A stretch of 64,000 nucleotides of DNA from Lindgomyces ingoldianus (GCF_010093535.1 NW_022985186.1:296949-360948), one strand, 5' to 3'; positions 23,701-36,698 are shown, counted from the stretch's first letter. Notes: generated by a model not told the origin, from the sequence alone. Program-made: numbers and translations.

Positions 23701-26700
23701 ATAGCATTTAAGATTGCTTTTAGTTTTTTATTAGGTATACTATAGCCTACTTTAGGTTCTAAGAACTTAGCAGAATAGTACATAACTAGATGCTATTTCT
23801 TATCCTCCTGTTTCTAGTAGAGGGTGGCTCTGCTAGCTTCTAGAAATGCATCTGTGTGGATATTAGTATCTAACTATAGATTATACATTCTTAGCACTAG
23901 TTTAGCTATTATAGCTTATTTTAAGGCTATAAATGCTTTATTTATTTTTAGGGTCTAGATAAATCTTACTGCTGCCTGCTTCTTAGTTATAGTGTTTATT
24001 AATAGTATAGTAATTTTTAAGTAGTCCCTAATTATTTGTCTAACATAGCCTAATAATCTTAGGAATTTTTTTACTTCTTTAACTATTATAGGCTCTAGCT
24101 ACTTAAGTACTTTTTATACTTTAGCTAGGTTAATTTTTATTTCTTTTTTATTAATTATAAATTCTAAGTATTTTATTTTAGTAACATAGAATTTATATTT
24201 AGAAAGCTGTAAGTAGAGTTTATACTTTTTAAGCTGTTCTAAAACTTTTTATACCTTCTGTACATAGTCTTCTAGGGTATCCTTTAAATAGATAAGGATG
24301 TTATTTAGATATACTAAGGTAAAGACATCTAGATATAAATTAAGAGCTGTATTAATAATTTACTAAAATGTTGCTAGGGCATTTATTAGGCTAAACAGCA
24401 TTACTAGTAGCTTATAGAGTCTTTATAGAGTTTTAAACACTATAAGCTACTTATCTTTTTTTATATTTTTATTTTGTTAAATCTATCTTGTATGTTAAAC
24501 TTTATAAAGTACTAAGTTTCTTTTAATTAGTTTATAATATTTTATATAATTAGTAAAGAGAACTAATCTTAGATTATGTTGTTATTTAAAGTTTTATAGT
24601 CTTAGCAGACTTAGATTTTTTTTTTATAAAAACTATAGCTAAAGCTACTAGGCTATAGCTTTCTTAGATATAGCTTTACACTAACATCTTATTAACATAT
24701 TTTTATAAGGCCTTTTTCTATGTCTTTGTTAAAAAGCAGAGCTTGTAGGTTTTTAAGTTGTAATCTTTTATTAAGTTAATAGCATAATTCTAAAGTTAGT
24801 GTAGTAGTAGTTCTTCTAGGTCCTCTAGTGTCTTAAACATATTCTTATAATCCTTGTATTTAGCTAAGATGTAACCTTTTTTCTAGATCTAGATAACACT
24901 AATTTATTTTACATTTTTATTAACTTTAATTTTTTAATTAGGAACTTTTTTAAGTTTTTTTTTTATTATTTTTATTACCTAAGTGTTTAGCTTTTAGTAG
25001 GGGAATTTCTAAAGTTTTCTTTTTTTAAAGTAGTAACTGCTACCTTATTTTACTTATTTATAAACTAAATATTAGTTATTATAGCATGCTAACTAGGTTA
25101 TATGTGCATAGTTGTTAAAAGTTTTTATAGTTATAGTTCTTTAGTTAATTACAAGGTTATATATTTTAAGCTAATTATAGCCTAGAAATGCGTTGTACTT
25201 GCCTTTTAGTTAAAAGATATTTATAGACCTTTAGTTTTTTATGTTTAGAGTTTTAAAGTCTTTTTTATAAGTTTCTAAGTTAATCTATTCTTTACTATAT
25301 TTAATTAATAATATGTTAGTAAGGGTTACCTTAAACAAGTCTTTTTTTATATAAAATAGTATGCTTTATTTATCTACCTAATTCTTATCTATAGCAGTAA
25401 AGGTACATCTGCTGTCTACAAGGGCTAGTCTAGGCTACCCTTTGTACATAAAAGTAGTTGTTAGGCTGTGTTCTACACCTTATTCTACTATAATTACTGC
25501 TAATATGTTATGTTTAACTTTTTTATTAGAAAAAAAATAAAAGTTAACATTTTATAAATTATTATTAAACTTATTTTTTTTTTTTATAAATTTAATGTTT
25601 TTAATTATAGCAGTTAGCTACTTTACATTTATAATCCTTAACTAAATAATATAATGTTAGGTAGTCTTTTTTTTTTACTGCTTTTTACTAAAAATAGTAG
25701 AACCTGCAGTTATCTTATTCTTTACATGCTGCTTATCTCTCTTGCTTATGTAGGGGAGCTGTTTAGCAGGTGTAACAGTTTATAGTTTTACAGGCTAAGG
25801 CTGTCTCTTACTATAGGCATCTATTATAGTTCTTCTTTTATATAGGCTACTAGCCTATTCTATGCTTATTATCTTAATGCTTAAGGCAATACTGTCGCGT
25901 GCATTAGTACTAGGGGTATAAATAATTATTAGGTCTATGTAATATGTTAAAGGGGCTTTTCTAAGTCTACTGTAGGTATTTCTATGTTTATACTATTTAA
26001 ATAGGGTGCTTTTTTTATTAGTAAATATTAGTGCTGTAAGTTTTATTTTTACAGAGTGCGCATTAGCTATAGCTTTATTACATTGCTAAAGCTTTTTTAC
26101 TAATTATAAGGCTAAGGAGCAGTGTCTCTAGCTTCCTAAGTACTAGCTTTAGGACTTTAAACCTAGCAGGCCTGCCTAGTCCTTCTAGTTTTTAATCTTA
26201 GATCTTTATAAAGAACTACTATTATTTTTTTATAATGTTATATTTAACTTTAGCTATATATTATATAATGTTAAATGTAAAGTAGTTATTACTAATATTT
26301 ATTTAATAAAGCATAACTATGTAATAACTTAGGTAGTTATATTATAGACTGCATTTCTAGCATTTATATTTTTAAAACTATTAAGAGAGCTTTTTTACTA
26401 AAGTACTAGAGGTTTAGTTTTAAAAAAGGAACTATTTTTTTTTTATAAATATTTATAATATATTTTTAGATCTAAGTCTTTTCTTTATATTTTTTAAAAA
26501 TTATAAGGTCCTGTAACACTATATTAAGGCTAGTAAAATTCTAAATAACTACTTTTTAATATACTTTAAAGTAGTCTTTTAAAGAATAGTTTTTTTTATA
26601 TTACTAGTAAAGTCTATTATTTAATCTTTTTAATATTTCTTTATTTATAAGGCTGTATTTAGCAGTAATAGCTTTTATTATTATAGTAGTATTTTTATTC

Positions 26701-28485
26701 TTCCCCTTTTAGAAGTTTAGGTAATTTTAGCAGAAATATCTTACTTTTTTATAGTTTAGGTAGGCCTTGTTCTTTAGCTACTTTTATTATTTCTTTATTA
26801 AAGGCAGCTTATTGCGTTCTAGAACTTAGCTTTTTTTAAAAAAAAGGCTTTATATATGCTTTATATAACCAAGGTCTATTAGTTTTTTATTATATTATAA
26901 AAGCTTTTTTTTTTTAAGAATAAACTTTAGTTTTTAAAAAGTTTTTTTTTATTTCTTTTCTCTTTTACACTCTTTATAACAGTTGTTATAGGTTATTGCT
27001 TACATAATAAAGTTTTTAAAAGTAGTTAGTTTTTTACTATACATAAATTTATTTTTTACTATTTTACTTAGTCTATTATAGAACATGTAGCAGAGAGCCT
27101 TTTAGTCTGTCTATCTACAGATAGCTAGTTGTTCTCTAAAACATGCTGAATAATTCTAGACTAGGCTAGTTTCTTGTTTTATAGTGTTTAGCTTATTAGC
27201 TATAATTTTTTTTATTAAAAGTTTTATAAATAGCTGTTAAAGCTTTTTTAAAATTTTTAATACTGCTAAATATTTCTTTAGTTTTAAAAGTAAGTGCTTT
27301 ACTATTTACTCTAAAGTTTATTTAATTATCTGTGTAAGGTTAGAACTAAATTATAGAAAGGCCTTCTAAGTATAATTCTATTTAGGATATTATTTCTATG
27401 TTAGTCTAAAATACTTCTTTATTATATTATATATAAAGATAATATTTTATAAAAAATAGTTAAAAGTCTTTTAATAATTTTTTAAAAAGCTTTAAAAAGG
27501 CTAGTCTTAAAGTCTTTTTAGCTATAATGCTTACTTTTTTAGTTAAAATGTTCTAGATCTTTACTAGCTTTACTTATAGTTTATATATTTAATAAGCTTA
27601 GTTAGTAGCTTTTTAAAGGCTTATAAGTTTAAGAGGTATTTATAATTCTACTACTTTTTAGTAAAAGTTAGTAATTTTTTACTTAAGTTTTAGTAGTTTA
27701 CTAACTTTATTACTAATCTACTAGAGTTTCTTAATGTTATTCTAGATTAAGTTAATTTATTCTACTAAAACAGCTTTACTTTAAGTAGGAACTTTTATAA
27801 ATTCTAATAGCATAGCATAAGCTATATTAAAATCTAAGTTATATTATAAAGTATCTATACTTTTTAAAAAAAGTAGTGTTTAATGTTATAATTTTTACTT
27901 TAAGAAGCACTTAGGTCTTATAATATTCCTAAAAGGAAAGTAGGACAGATAGTAGAGGCTAATCTAGCAGGGTGTACAGTCCTGCGTACAGGCTATTAGG
28001 CTATTAGAGAAGGGTAGAATAACTAGATTATAGTTTGCCCTATGTGCAGTAGTAGGGAGGCTAGGGTTAAACAGTCCTTTTAGACAGAGTTAGAGGTATA
28101 TATAGTGTAAGATATATAAATAGTATTATAGCTTTTTAAAAAGCTAAATGCTACTTAGTCTATATAAAAAATAAACTAAACATTAAACACACCTTTTAAA
28201 GGTTGTTTAATGTAGGAACTATATACATATGCTAGGGTGCTAAGGGGAGCTGGCAGGAGTTTATAGGAGTCTGCTAAAGAGACTCCTGCAGGCTCTCTTA
28301 AGCTCCCTTAGGCTCCCTAAACTCGCAGCCTGTCTCCTTATTAGATGACGCATTCTTCTATGACCTTGGGCAGCTGTGCTGCCTCCGTGCTCTCCGACTA
28401 GCCTTTAAGCGAGCCCTGTCCCAATCCAGTTAGACTGTGGAGCACTGCTGGTGGAGTTACGCTGGTCCAACCGTAGACCGTAACA
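20770..28485 (-). mobile_element. full-length Ty3-type LTR retrotransposon F, same family as B
   Basis: Paired 602-bp LTRs at 20770-21371 and 27884-28485. The target duplication TAGAG lies at 20765-20769 and 28486-28490. The interior aligns with B along its whole length. The catalytic reverse-transcriptase box near 24330-24295 reads VYLNNILI on the minus strand, so both Asp codons have become Asn codons. It is inserted directly into the body of the 26-kb element. No intact frame remains. Confidence 0.85.
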
Positions 28486-31400
28486 TAGAGATACTAACTA
28501 GTCTAATGTAAACATATTATAGCTATCTTAGTTACATAATATTAAAGGTGTATAGTATACTTATAAGTTAGTCTAATTTATCTGTTTATTCTAGCTATAT
28601 AATGCTATTATATAGCTTTACAGAAGTCTATATATATAAAAACTACTATAAGAAACTTAACCTAAGCTAACTACTTTTACTCTTAAACTAGTCTATTTAC
28701 CTGCGCTGCAGCTTAATAAGGACACTAGCCTAGGCATAATTTGCATAGAATAAGATAAAAAGTAATATCTTCTAGAGGAACTAACTTATAAGACTAGCTG
28801 CTGTAGTCTCTAGGCCCTCTACAAGCGCACAGAGCCGCCTAGAGCCCTAGAGGAGAGCAATGTTAGGATCCTTAGCCTCTACTATAGCCTAGTAGAGGCG
28901 ACTGCAGCATTAGAGCTTGCTTATTTTATGTGCAGCCCCCTAGGCCTAGAGCTGTTAAGCGCTTATCTAGCGTAACTCCTTAGGCAGTAAAGATAAAAGT
29001 ATGTGCTTTAGACTAAATATGTTACTTTTACTAATATTACTATATTACTTAACATATATTTAAACTATAATAGCTATGTTTTTTACTTACTTATACTTTT
29101 TAGCTTAAATAAAGTTTAGTAAGATCTAAGTAGTAATAATAACTTTAAGTTAAGCTACTAGCTTTTTTTTAGTAAGCAGCTAAAGTAGATTTTCTAAATT
29201 ATACTTAATAATAAAAACATATTTAAAGGCTATAGTAGCGTTAGGTTTAAACTGTGTAGTAAGATTATAAAAAAAGTAAAGAGACATAGTAAAAATAAAG
29301 TAGCTACTAGGCGCTAGCATCTTCTTCTAGGTTTAAAGGGCTTGTTAATAATAAGCAGGTGTAATAGTGTTAAAAAAGTAGATAGTAAAGATAATATTAA
29401 ACTTAATAAAGTAGCTAACACACACTGCAATAAAGTTTAAAAGGTCTTCTTATGTAATACTAGCTTTAAGAAGAAACACCTTCTAGTTGTTCTAGCTAGC
29501 TAAAGCGCGTGTAAGCTTTTTATGTGCAAAGTAGGCAAGGACATTAATGTTAAGAAAGCCCTATACTGCGTTTACACCTACATAGACACTATTGCCTACT
29601 ATAAGCTTTACAGCAACAATAGCTCTTTTAGCGCTAGTGCTAAAGTTAAGCATGTTCTTATTAGCCTTTAAGTAGGCTATTACTAGTGTAGTAAAGGTAT
29701 TATAAGCTTATAGTATACTAGTAAGGTTTACTTTACTAATAAGTAGCTAGTACTTCTTATAGACTTTATAGACATTTTTATAGTAGACTATAGTTATAGC
29801 TAGCGCGTGTAAGGTAGATAGTAGTTAAGATAGATAGCTTAAAAAAGTAAAAAGTAAAGTTAAAAAGTAAGTTAATACTTTATTTACTTTACTTTATTAG
29901 TTTTAGATATGTATAAATTATATATAGTAGCTTACTATTAAATAAAAAAGTAAAAAGTAAGTAGTAAAAAGTAAAAAGTAAAAAGTAAAAAGCTATTAAG
30001 TAAGTTAATGCTAAAAGTAAAGAAAAGTAAAAGGTAGAGAAACAGCCTGCCTTTATATGCTGCAAAACGCTAGCTGTTAGAAGCAGTTACTGTTATATAT
30101 ATAGCAGGTGCTAGCTTAATTAGTAGGCGTAATTTACATTAAGATAATATAATTTATAAAGCACATTAAATAAGTAAAAAAAAAAAAAAAATTAGCTTAA
30201 AAAAAGTAAATAAAGTAAATATTATAACTATAGCTATGTTTATAGTTATAAATAAAGTTATAAGCGCAGCAACACTTATAAAAAAGGTAGTAGTTATAAA
30301 GGTAAATATAAATGTAACTAAAAAAAGAATAAAATTAGCTTAAAAAATAAATAATGTAAAAAAAGCTATAATTATAATAAAAACTGCGCGTAAAGTTATA
30401 ATAATAAGTGTAATTATAAATACAAGAATAAACATTAGCTGCAACATATATGCTTAATATTATAGACTGCCTAATCTAGAAAGGTTGCAGCCCTTACTAT
30501 AAAACACTAAGACTAGCGCGCTTAACTATCCTTTATTCTCTTACACTCTCTGCTGCTAACTTTTACTATAGTATAAGTTACTTAGTAGAACTTACTAATT
30601 AGATTACTACACTTAATTACTTTTACTACTTTTTTTTACTTTAAATAATAAACTATATTATGTTTTAAATTAAGACTAACTTATGCTATTTATTACATCT
30701 AGCGCTAGCTAACCTGCTTCTAGTGCGCCTAGATAAGCTCTATAACCTGTATAATAACTTTTATTACTTTTTTTTTTAAAATAACTACTAAAATAGCTCT
30801 AAATGCTGTGCTTTTAAAGTTAATAATATACTTCTTTATGCTCTACTATTACTATAATCCTTTATTTAATACAGCTGCACTAGTTCTTCTTTAACTTTAC
30901 TTTTAGTAAGCTAAGACCTACACTGCTTTTATAATATACTATTAGATTAGACTCTACATAACTATATATTTATAGCTAAGAAAGTAATATTAAATAACAC
31001 TTATTTATATAATAAAGTTTTAATAAATAAAGATAAAAAAAAGCACTTTTAGTTATAAGTGCTAAACTAAGTTAGCTACTATTATTATACTACATAGTAA
31101 CATTAAGTAAAGACAGAGAATTTAATAGTATATATGCTAATAAAAATAATGTATTTATAGTTATAAAACATAACATAGCAGACAACTCTAATATAGATAG
31201 CAGACATAGACCTGCAGGGCTAATAGAGACAGGCGCCTCCTCTGTAGATAAAACGCCTACAGAGACAGCAGTAACTACTGCTTGCCTATAAATGCGCTTA
31301 TAATAGGCTACACATAATTAGAAAGCGCGCGTAGCCTATAATATAACTTAGTTATCTTTATTCTTTAAAGCAAGTCTTAGAAGAGTAAAAAGAGTGCTGC

Positions 31401-34311
31401 TTTACTAAAAAGTAGTTAAATTTAATAATAAGTTTTTATTACTTTTTTTTAATATATTATTTAAAAAACTATTACTAATAAAGCGCGTAAACACTATCTA
31501 TAATACTATAAAAAAAGGTGTAGAAGCCTAGCCTATATATGTTAAAATATTACTACTATAGTAAAACACTAGTATTAAGAAAGTGTTTCTAAGTAAACAC
31601 TATACTAAAATTTATAGCATTTTAAGCTTTTTTAACTTTATAAGCTAGTTTTTATTAAAACTTAACTTATATAAAAATAAATCTAGGCAGTAAAATAAAG
31701 ACTTTATTAACTATAAATATAAAAAAACTAAGCTTTTATAATATGTTTTTATTATTAATGTAAATAAAAAGTGCTACTTTACTATATTTAACTTAAATTT
31801 GCTTAAGAGTAACTTTAGCTTAAGCTTTTAGTAAAAGTATAGTTAGCTACATAACTAGACTTAGCTTTTAGGTATTTTTAACTAGAAATAAATTATAGCT
31901 AGTACAGCACTTTTCTAGTAGTAAAAGTAGACTTTAAGTTAATAAAATTACAAGCTTATTTTAGAAATACTAAAAAATAAACTTTTAGTAGCACTTTAAC
32001 ATAATTAGATTTAACTACTTAAGGTAGATACTTTTATATAACTAAAGCTTTACTTTTAACTATTCTAGCACTATTAATATGCCTAGTAGTTTATAATAAG
32101 CTAACTAGACCTACTTTTACACATCTTAACTAGCTAATATTTTCTACCTTACCTAGTTTATTACTGTCCCTACTAGTGTGCTAGTATAGTTAGAGTAATT
32201 ACCCTTAGATAAGTCTAACATAGTAGACATAGTATAAAGCGTAGATAATAAATGCTAACTTATTTTATATTAACTTTTTTTTTTTACTAGCTTACTAACT
32301 TTATAACTACTTTAATTTAAAGTAGTCTACTAGCCCTCTTCTAAGGCAGTTAAAGGCATAATATAGAATAAATAGTATAGTAGTTGCATGTTATCTAGGT
32401 CTTTTTACTTTATAACTAAACTGCTAGATTAAGTCTTTAATATTATCTATAATTAAAATTAACTACTAATAAACACACTAGATATTAGATAGATCTATAC
32501 CTATTTTAAGCATAGTTATAGTAATAGTAACTTAGATTAGAGACTTGTCTTTTAAGAAATTAGCATATATTTAAGCTTAGTTAAACTTTAACACATACTT
32601 TATATATACTACTAAAACTAATTAAATATTTATAAGTAGACAGCTTTTTTTTAAAAGTTAACTTTAAAAAAGCTAGGCTAAAGTAGTAACTTTATTTTTT
32701 TTATCTAAAAATATAATTATATTTAAGATGTATAAAAAATAATTTATAATATTTTTATATTAATTTTTACATTTATATAGTTTAGAAGCTAGTTATATAA
32801 CGTCTAGCAGCTAGTTAGGATTAGAATAATTCTAATAGCAATCTCTAGCCTATTAACAAAGGTGCGTATAATTCTTAGCTATATAGAAGTGTTATTATTA
32901 CTAGTTACTAGCGCTTAAAAATATTTACTTTTAAGAAGCTAGGCTTTAGTTGCAGCATCTAAGGTTGCTGTATATATAAAGAAAAAAGTTATAAAATACA
33001 TTATCTAATAAAGCTTATAAAACTAGATATATACTATTTAGAATTTACACTACTGCTAAATAATATAGCACTTATTAATTATAACTAGTTAAACTTAGTC
33101 TATAAAGCTACTTATAAAAAAAAGATAATAAAACACTAAAAAGATTACCTACTTAAGGCTAAAAAAATATATATATATAATATCTTTTAAAAATTTTACT
33201 AAAAAGTTTAGAATTAAAATTTTTTATTTTTATAGTAATAAAGTATAAATAAGCTTTAAAATATTTTATAATTTTTTTTTTTACTTTTTTTTAAGCTTTA
33301 ATAATAAAATAGTTTAAAGTATTATAACTAGTTATACTTTATTATTACTAAATACATATGTAGTGTAATACTTTTACTAAACTTAGTCTTTGCAACTAGA
33401 ATTATATTGCCTAAACTAAAAACAAGGCGTTAGATAATATAGACCTGCTTAGTATATAGTTCTCTTTTACTAAGTAAGAAAAAAAGAGTATTTTAAATAA
33501 AAGGCTTTTATAAGCTAACACTGCATAGTTTCTAATATTAAACTATAACTATATAAATAGTTATAAAAATATTATTATCTTTATTAAATAAAAGAATATG
33601 TGTAATCTCTTCTTATATAGCTTAGATTTCTGTTAGTATAGCGCTCTCTAGTGTTCTAGTAAAGGACTTAGGGTCTTGTTAATAAGGTGCCTAGCAACAC
33701 TTAATAAGTAATACTTAATTATAATAAGTGCACTTTTTACTATAATTTACTAGACTAAGTAATACTTATGCATCTACTAAATAGCTTAATTATAGATTAG
33801 AACTATTTTACTTATACTATATATTACTATTTTAAATCTATGCAGTAGCCTTTAAACCTAGCATGCTTTATTTAAGACAAAGAGTGTGTTCTAGAGGCTA
33901 AATTAAAGTAGGTTAGTTAATTTTAGCTATTATTAATAGTTAAATGTAAGTAGATAAACTAGTAGAGGATAGGGTTAAAAAAATAGTTACATGTTAGAAT
34001 ATGTGTAATGCTAAGCCTATAATTTTTATAGTTAAAATGTTAGAAATTTATTTAAAAATAGTCTAAAGTAGATTATATATACTCTTTAAGTAATTAATTT
34101 TAATTATAGGCGCTGTAATAAGCTGTGTGTAATAGTATCTTGTATAGAAGTTTTTAGTAAGTTAATAGATAAAGCTTTGCACACGTTGCGCTGCACTAAA
34201 GTCCCTTAGACAGCAGCCAAGAAGGAAGAAGCCCTAGCAGGGGTCTGAAAGTATCTATACTATTTGTGTACTAGTGTCTTCTTGGCATGCCGTCTGAGCT
34301 AGCTGAGATAA
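28486..34311. other. AT-rich body of the large TIR element, no readable gene
   Basis: About 5.8 kb of strongly AT-rich sequence with stops in all frames on both strands. Around the F insertion point the joined flanks can be read as a degraded ALLDS-type segment, which might be a retropepsin relic, but this is weak. A patch at about 28810-28990 is richer in GC (CTAGAG-rich). The transposase of the parent element should lie here if it was autonomous, but none was recognised. Confidence 0.5.
29945..29991. repeat. short tandem AAAAAGT repeat
   Basis: Several successive AAAAAGT units, with similar units scattered at 29840-29880. Probably slippage in AT-rich decayed sequence. Confidence 0.6.
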
Positions 34312-34800
34312 GCGACGCTGAGACGCGTCGGCTGACTAAACAAGTGCCGTGCCCTTGAGTCTTAAAACTGGCTCCTAATCCTGTGTCGGATTAAAAGATA
34401 ATCCAAACACTTGTGCAACTCACACAGCTATATATCCTACAATAAAATACCATACCAGTGCATAAGGTAAGACGTGCGGGATCATCTCGCACTAGCCAGG
34501 ATTGGTAGTTTGCTTCCGCCACAAGTACTGATCGACGGGGCGGCCCTGCATGAAATCGCGCCTTGCAGCGTGCATAGGGCTAATGATGACTTCCTGGTAT
34601 TAGAGGGGGTTTGTAAGAGTAGCATTAAGCTATTCTACAAAAACTTAGAGCAAAAACGGCTTAAGGCTAATGCTATAGGGAGGGAAGCCTGCTGTGCTAT
34701 AATACAAAGCGCTGTACAAATTAGGCGCGGAAGCAACAATACAAACGTAATTTATAGGCAAAGTAGAACACAGGCATTTAGAAGTAGCTATAGCATCTTC
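34312..34800 (+). repeat. inverted segmental duplication, arm 2, second part
   Basis: Begins with the second copy of GCGACGCT. From about 34460 to 34770 it clearly aligns with about 1800-1490 on the minus strand, including the exact 31-bp match at 34710-34740. It continues arm 2 after the 26-kb insertion. Confidence 0.85.
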
Positions 34801-34809
34801 TCCACTTAG
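34474..34809 (+). pseudogene. possible retropepsin-like gene remnant
   Basis: The frame shows VLIDGAALHEIAP and, after a short spacing, ANDDFLVLE. This resembles the first part of fungal retropepsin-like proteins (DxG active site, then an ADDxxV strand). The rest has no domain. The other arm of the duplication (about 1800-1490, minus) shows a similar translation with ADDGILV and KLFYKNL but has stops. Both are probably decayed copies. The assignment is by eye and uncertain. Confidence 0.3.
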
Positions 34810-34851
34810 GCGCGGAACATTCGCGGCTGATGTGACAGAAGCCACCATCTT

Positions 34852-35212
34852 TCAATATGCTGTTTCTGGAGGCTTCATAGAATCTATACAGTGAAGCGAT
34901 ACCCTAGGTATCTGTGAGAGGTATCGAGCAGGAAACACAGGTCACAGAGAGGGAATGCAGGATAGGGGGGGTAACGAGAGTAAACCTTAGGGTCGGAGGC
35001 AGAGGTACGGAGGCCGAGGAGCCTATATACCCCGTGCCAAGCCTAGGGTACTCAGGGGTTGGATAGCTGTAACATAACCGTGACAGTATCGCACCCGGAC
35101 CCGAGGTTTCTCTCAATGCTAATGGCTCAATGAAGCCGCCTAACGCCTTCAATTCGAAAGTACTTTGGATTATGGCCTCAGCCGCCTGCAATTGCTTGTA
35201 TTTGAAGAGCAT
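34852..35212 (-). pseudogene. short ORF interrupted by a solo LTR
   Basis: A minus-strand frame from 35212 is open through IEPLALRETSGPGAI and then runs into the LTR at 34913-35085. Removing the LTR and one GTATC duplication restores the frame for a few more codons, to a stop at 34852-34854 (60 codons in total). Whether this was ever a gene or exon is not known. Confidence 0.25.
34913..35085 (-). repeat. 173-bp solo LTR P
   Basis: Ends are TGTGAG and GTGACA, and the target duplication GTATC lies at 34908-34912 and 35086-35090. A TATATAG box in the minus orientation supports an LTR promoter. The sequence is not RIP-like. Confidence 0.75.
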
Positions 35213-36407
35213 TGCCGTAGTAATCCAGCGTATTTATGCACTAGTCAATACACTGGGGTCAACTGGTACCATATCGATCAATGATGGCCACGAGTAGTCA
35301 ATCACGTGCAAATCCTGACCAATCATGTCGTCAGCTTCCCATCGTGAAATGGACGTGATCGAATATGTGTCTGTATTCCGTACATGTATATGTCTTGCGG
35401 AATATATGTGTAGCTACCCTAGGGTACCATCATGCACGTGCAGTACGACCTAAATTCTTCAAACATTAGTCCGTACCGAGTCTAGCAGTTGCACGAAAAT
35501 CTTAGCGCCCGTCGCTGGGGTTCTAATCCAACGTCAACTCTTTCCTATGAGAGTTCATGCACAGAACTGTACGGGAACGCTTGATCGTCCAAGCACAGCG
35601 AACAGTCGGTCTCTGGAAGGCAGGAAGACCCCTGTCGTGCCTCACCTATTGTGGCGTTCTCTGAACCACTAACTGCTCTCCACGTCTGCCGAAAGCCGCT
35701 CCATCAGGCACTCCCAGCGCGTACTTGCGAGAACATGTGACGCGCCATTTTGATCGTAGTTCCAATTCTCACCAGATAGTACCGGAAAGACAATGCTTAC
35801 CATTCTACCCAGATCCCCTCTTAATGTTGATACCCTTCTTACGCGCATCTAGATACTGCTCCAAGTCTGCCTACATGCGAGCAGCGCACTCTGGTCTATC
35901 CCAGTAAGAGCAATTTCAAGGAAAATGATAGAAAGGGAAGTGCGAAACAGCTCCAAAATAGACTCTCGACAGCAGCGCCGGCCTACTGAGCCCGTCCTCT
36001 GTGAGAACGAAGCAACACCCCAAAATTAGGAACTATGCACGCGTATGCGGCAACAAGAGCATGGTATCTCAAACGAAAAGGCGATTTCCCGGAATTGGTT
36101 TTGCAACGGAGGTCTTGCGTAGCTACTTCTAGTTGGGCTGGCTTGGCATGGCCGGATGCTACTCTGCACACACGAATGCAGGAGGCAAGAAACTTGCTAT
36201 CGTCGCTGCCCACGACTCCCTCAAACAGCTTCTCTTTACCGTAGGATTGCTCGACAGTGGCAGCATCCAAGTCTCTGCCGAACAGCATCGCAACATAGCT
36301 TCACTGAAGAGTTTCTCTGTACTGAAAATTTGTTGTTAATGAAAATGCCAACCATGCGATCAGGACCCCTGCAGGGACCTGCAGGCGGTCAACACCCTCG
36401 GAACGAC
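35091..36407. other. low-copy sequence without a confident gene
   Basis: GC content is normal. Open frames exist (35725-35907 plus, 35983-36288 minus), but none shows a domain or a convincing splice structure. A minus-strand stretch near 35880-35820 can be read as ADLEQYLDARKKGINIKRG next to stops, which might be a fragment of a decayed gene. Confidence 0.35.
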
Positions 36408-36415
36408 CCCTCCGG

Positions 36416-36690
36416 TTATCTCACGAGTCCGCCGCCCCACTTCTGAAACTTCTGAGCCAATTAAAACTTCTGGGGTCTTCTGGGCCAATCAGAGGCTGAT
36501 TAGTAACGACGCGCAAAATCATCTGCGGAGCTTGCCCCTCTCCTGTTTGGTGCGTTCTGATTGGTTCAGAAGTTCCCAGAAGATCTCAGAAGTTCTCAGA
36601 AGTTTTGATTGGCTCAGAAGTTTCAGAAGTTCTGTCTATTCCTAAATAAGTCAAGGGCGATTCTGGGTCGAGGATCTGACTGTGAGATAA
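36416..36690. mobile_element. 275-bp MITE with TTATCTCAC ends
   Basis: The left end is TTATCTCACGAGTC and the right end is GACTGTGAGATAA, with a perfect 8-bp target duplication CCCTCCGG (36408-36415 and 36691-36698). The interior is built from CAGAAGTT motifs. A 34-bp inverted pair with one mismatch lies near 36440-36475 and 36594-36630, and would form a long hairpin. It shares its ends with 7447-7649, so the same transposase probably moved both. Confidence 0.85.
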
Positions 36691-36698
36691 CCCTCCGG

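Larger units (their letters stand above)
8144..34311. mobile_element. 26-kb TIR transposon (parent about 6.35 kb) inflated by nested insertions
   Basis: The left end (8144) reads TTATCTCAGCGAGCTCAGAC. The right end (34311, reversed) reads TTATCTCAGCTAGCTCAGAC. The repeats match at 21 of 22 positions counting two further G's. Both sides carry the 8-mer GCGACGCT (8136-8143 and 34312-34319). The host sequence on the two sides is continuous in the other arm of an inverted duplication, which proves one insertion. Removing the nested copies (8337-10202, 10361-20587, 20770-28485) and their target duplications leaves about 6.35 kb: 8144-8336, 10203-10360, 20588-20769 and 28486-34311. Eight-base duplications are typical of hAT elements, but the TTATCTCA ends are not a classic hAT terminus, so the superfamily is open. 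No transposase frame survives; the interior looks RIP-mutated. Confidence 0.85.

Noticed and set aside
8144..34311. Starship-type cargo element
   Set aside because: No tyrosine-recombinase captain or cargo genes are visible; terminal inverted repeats plus an 8-bp duplication and nested retrotransposons explain the block.
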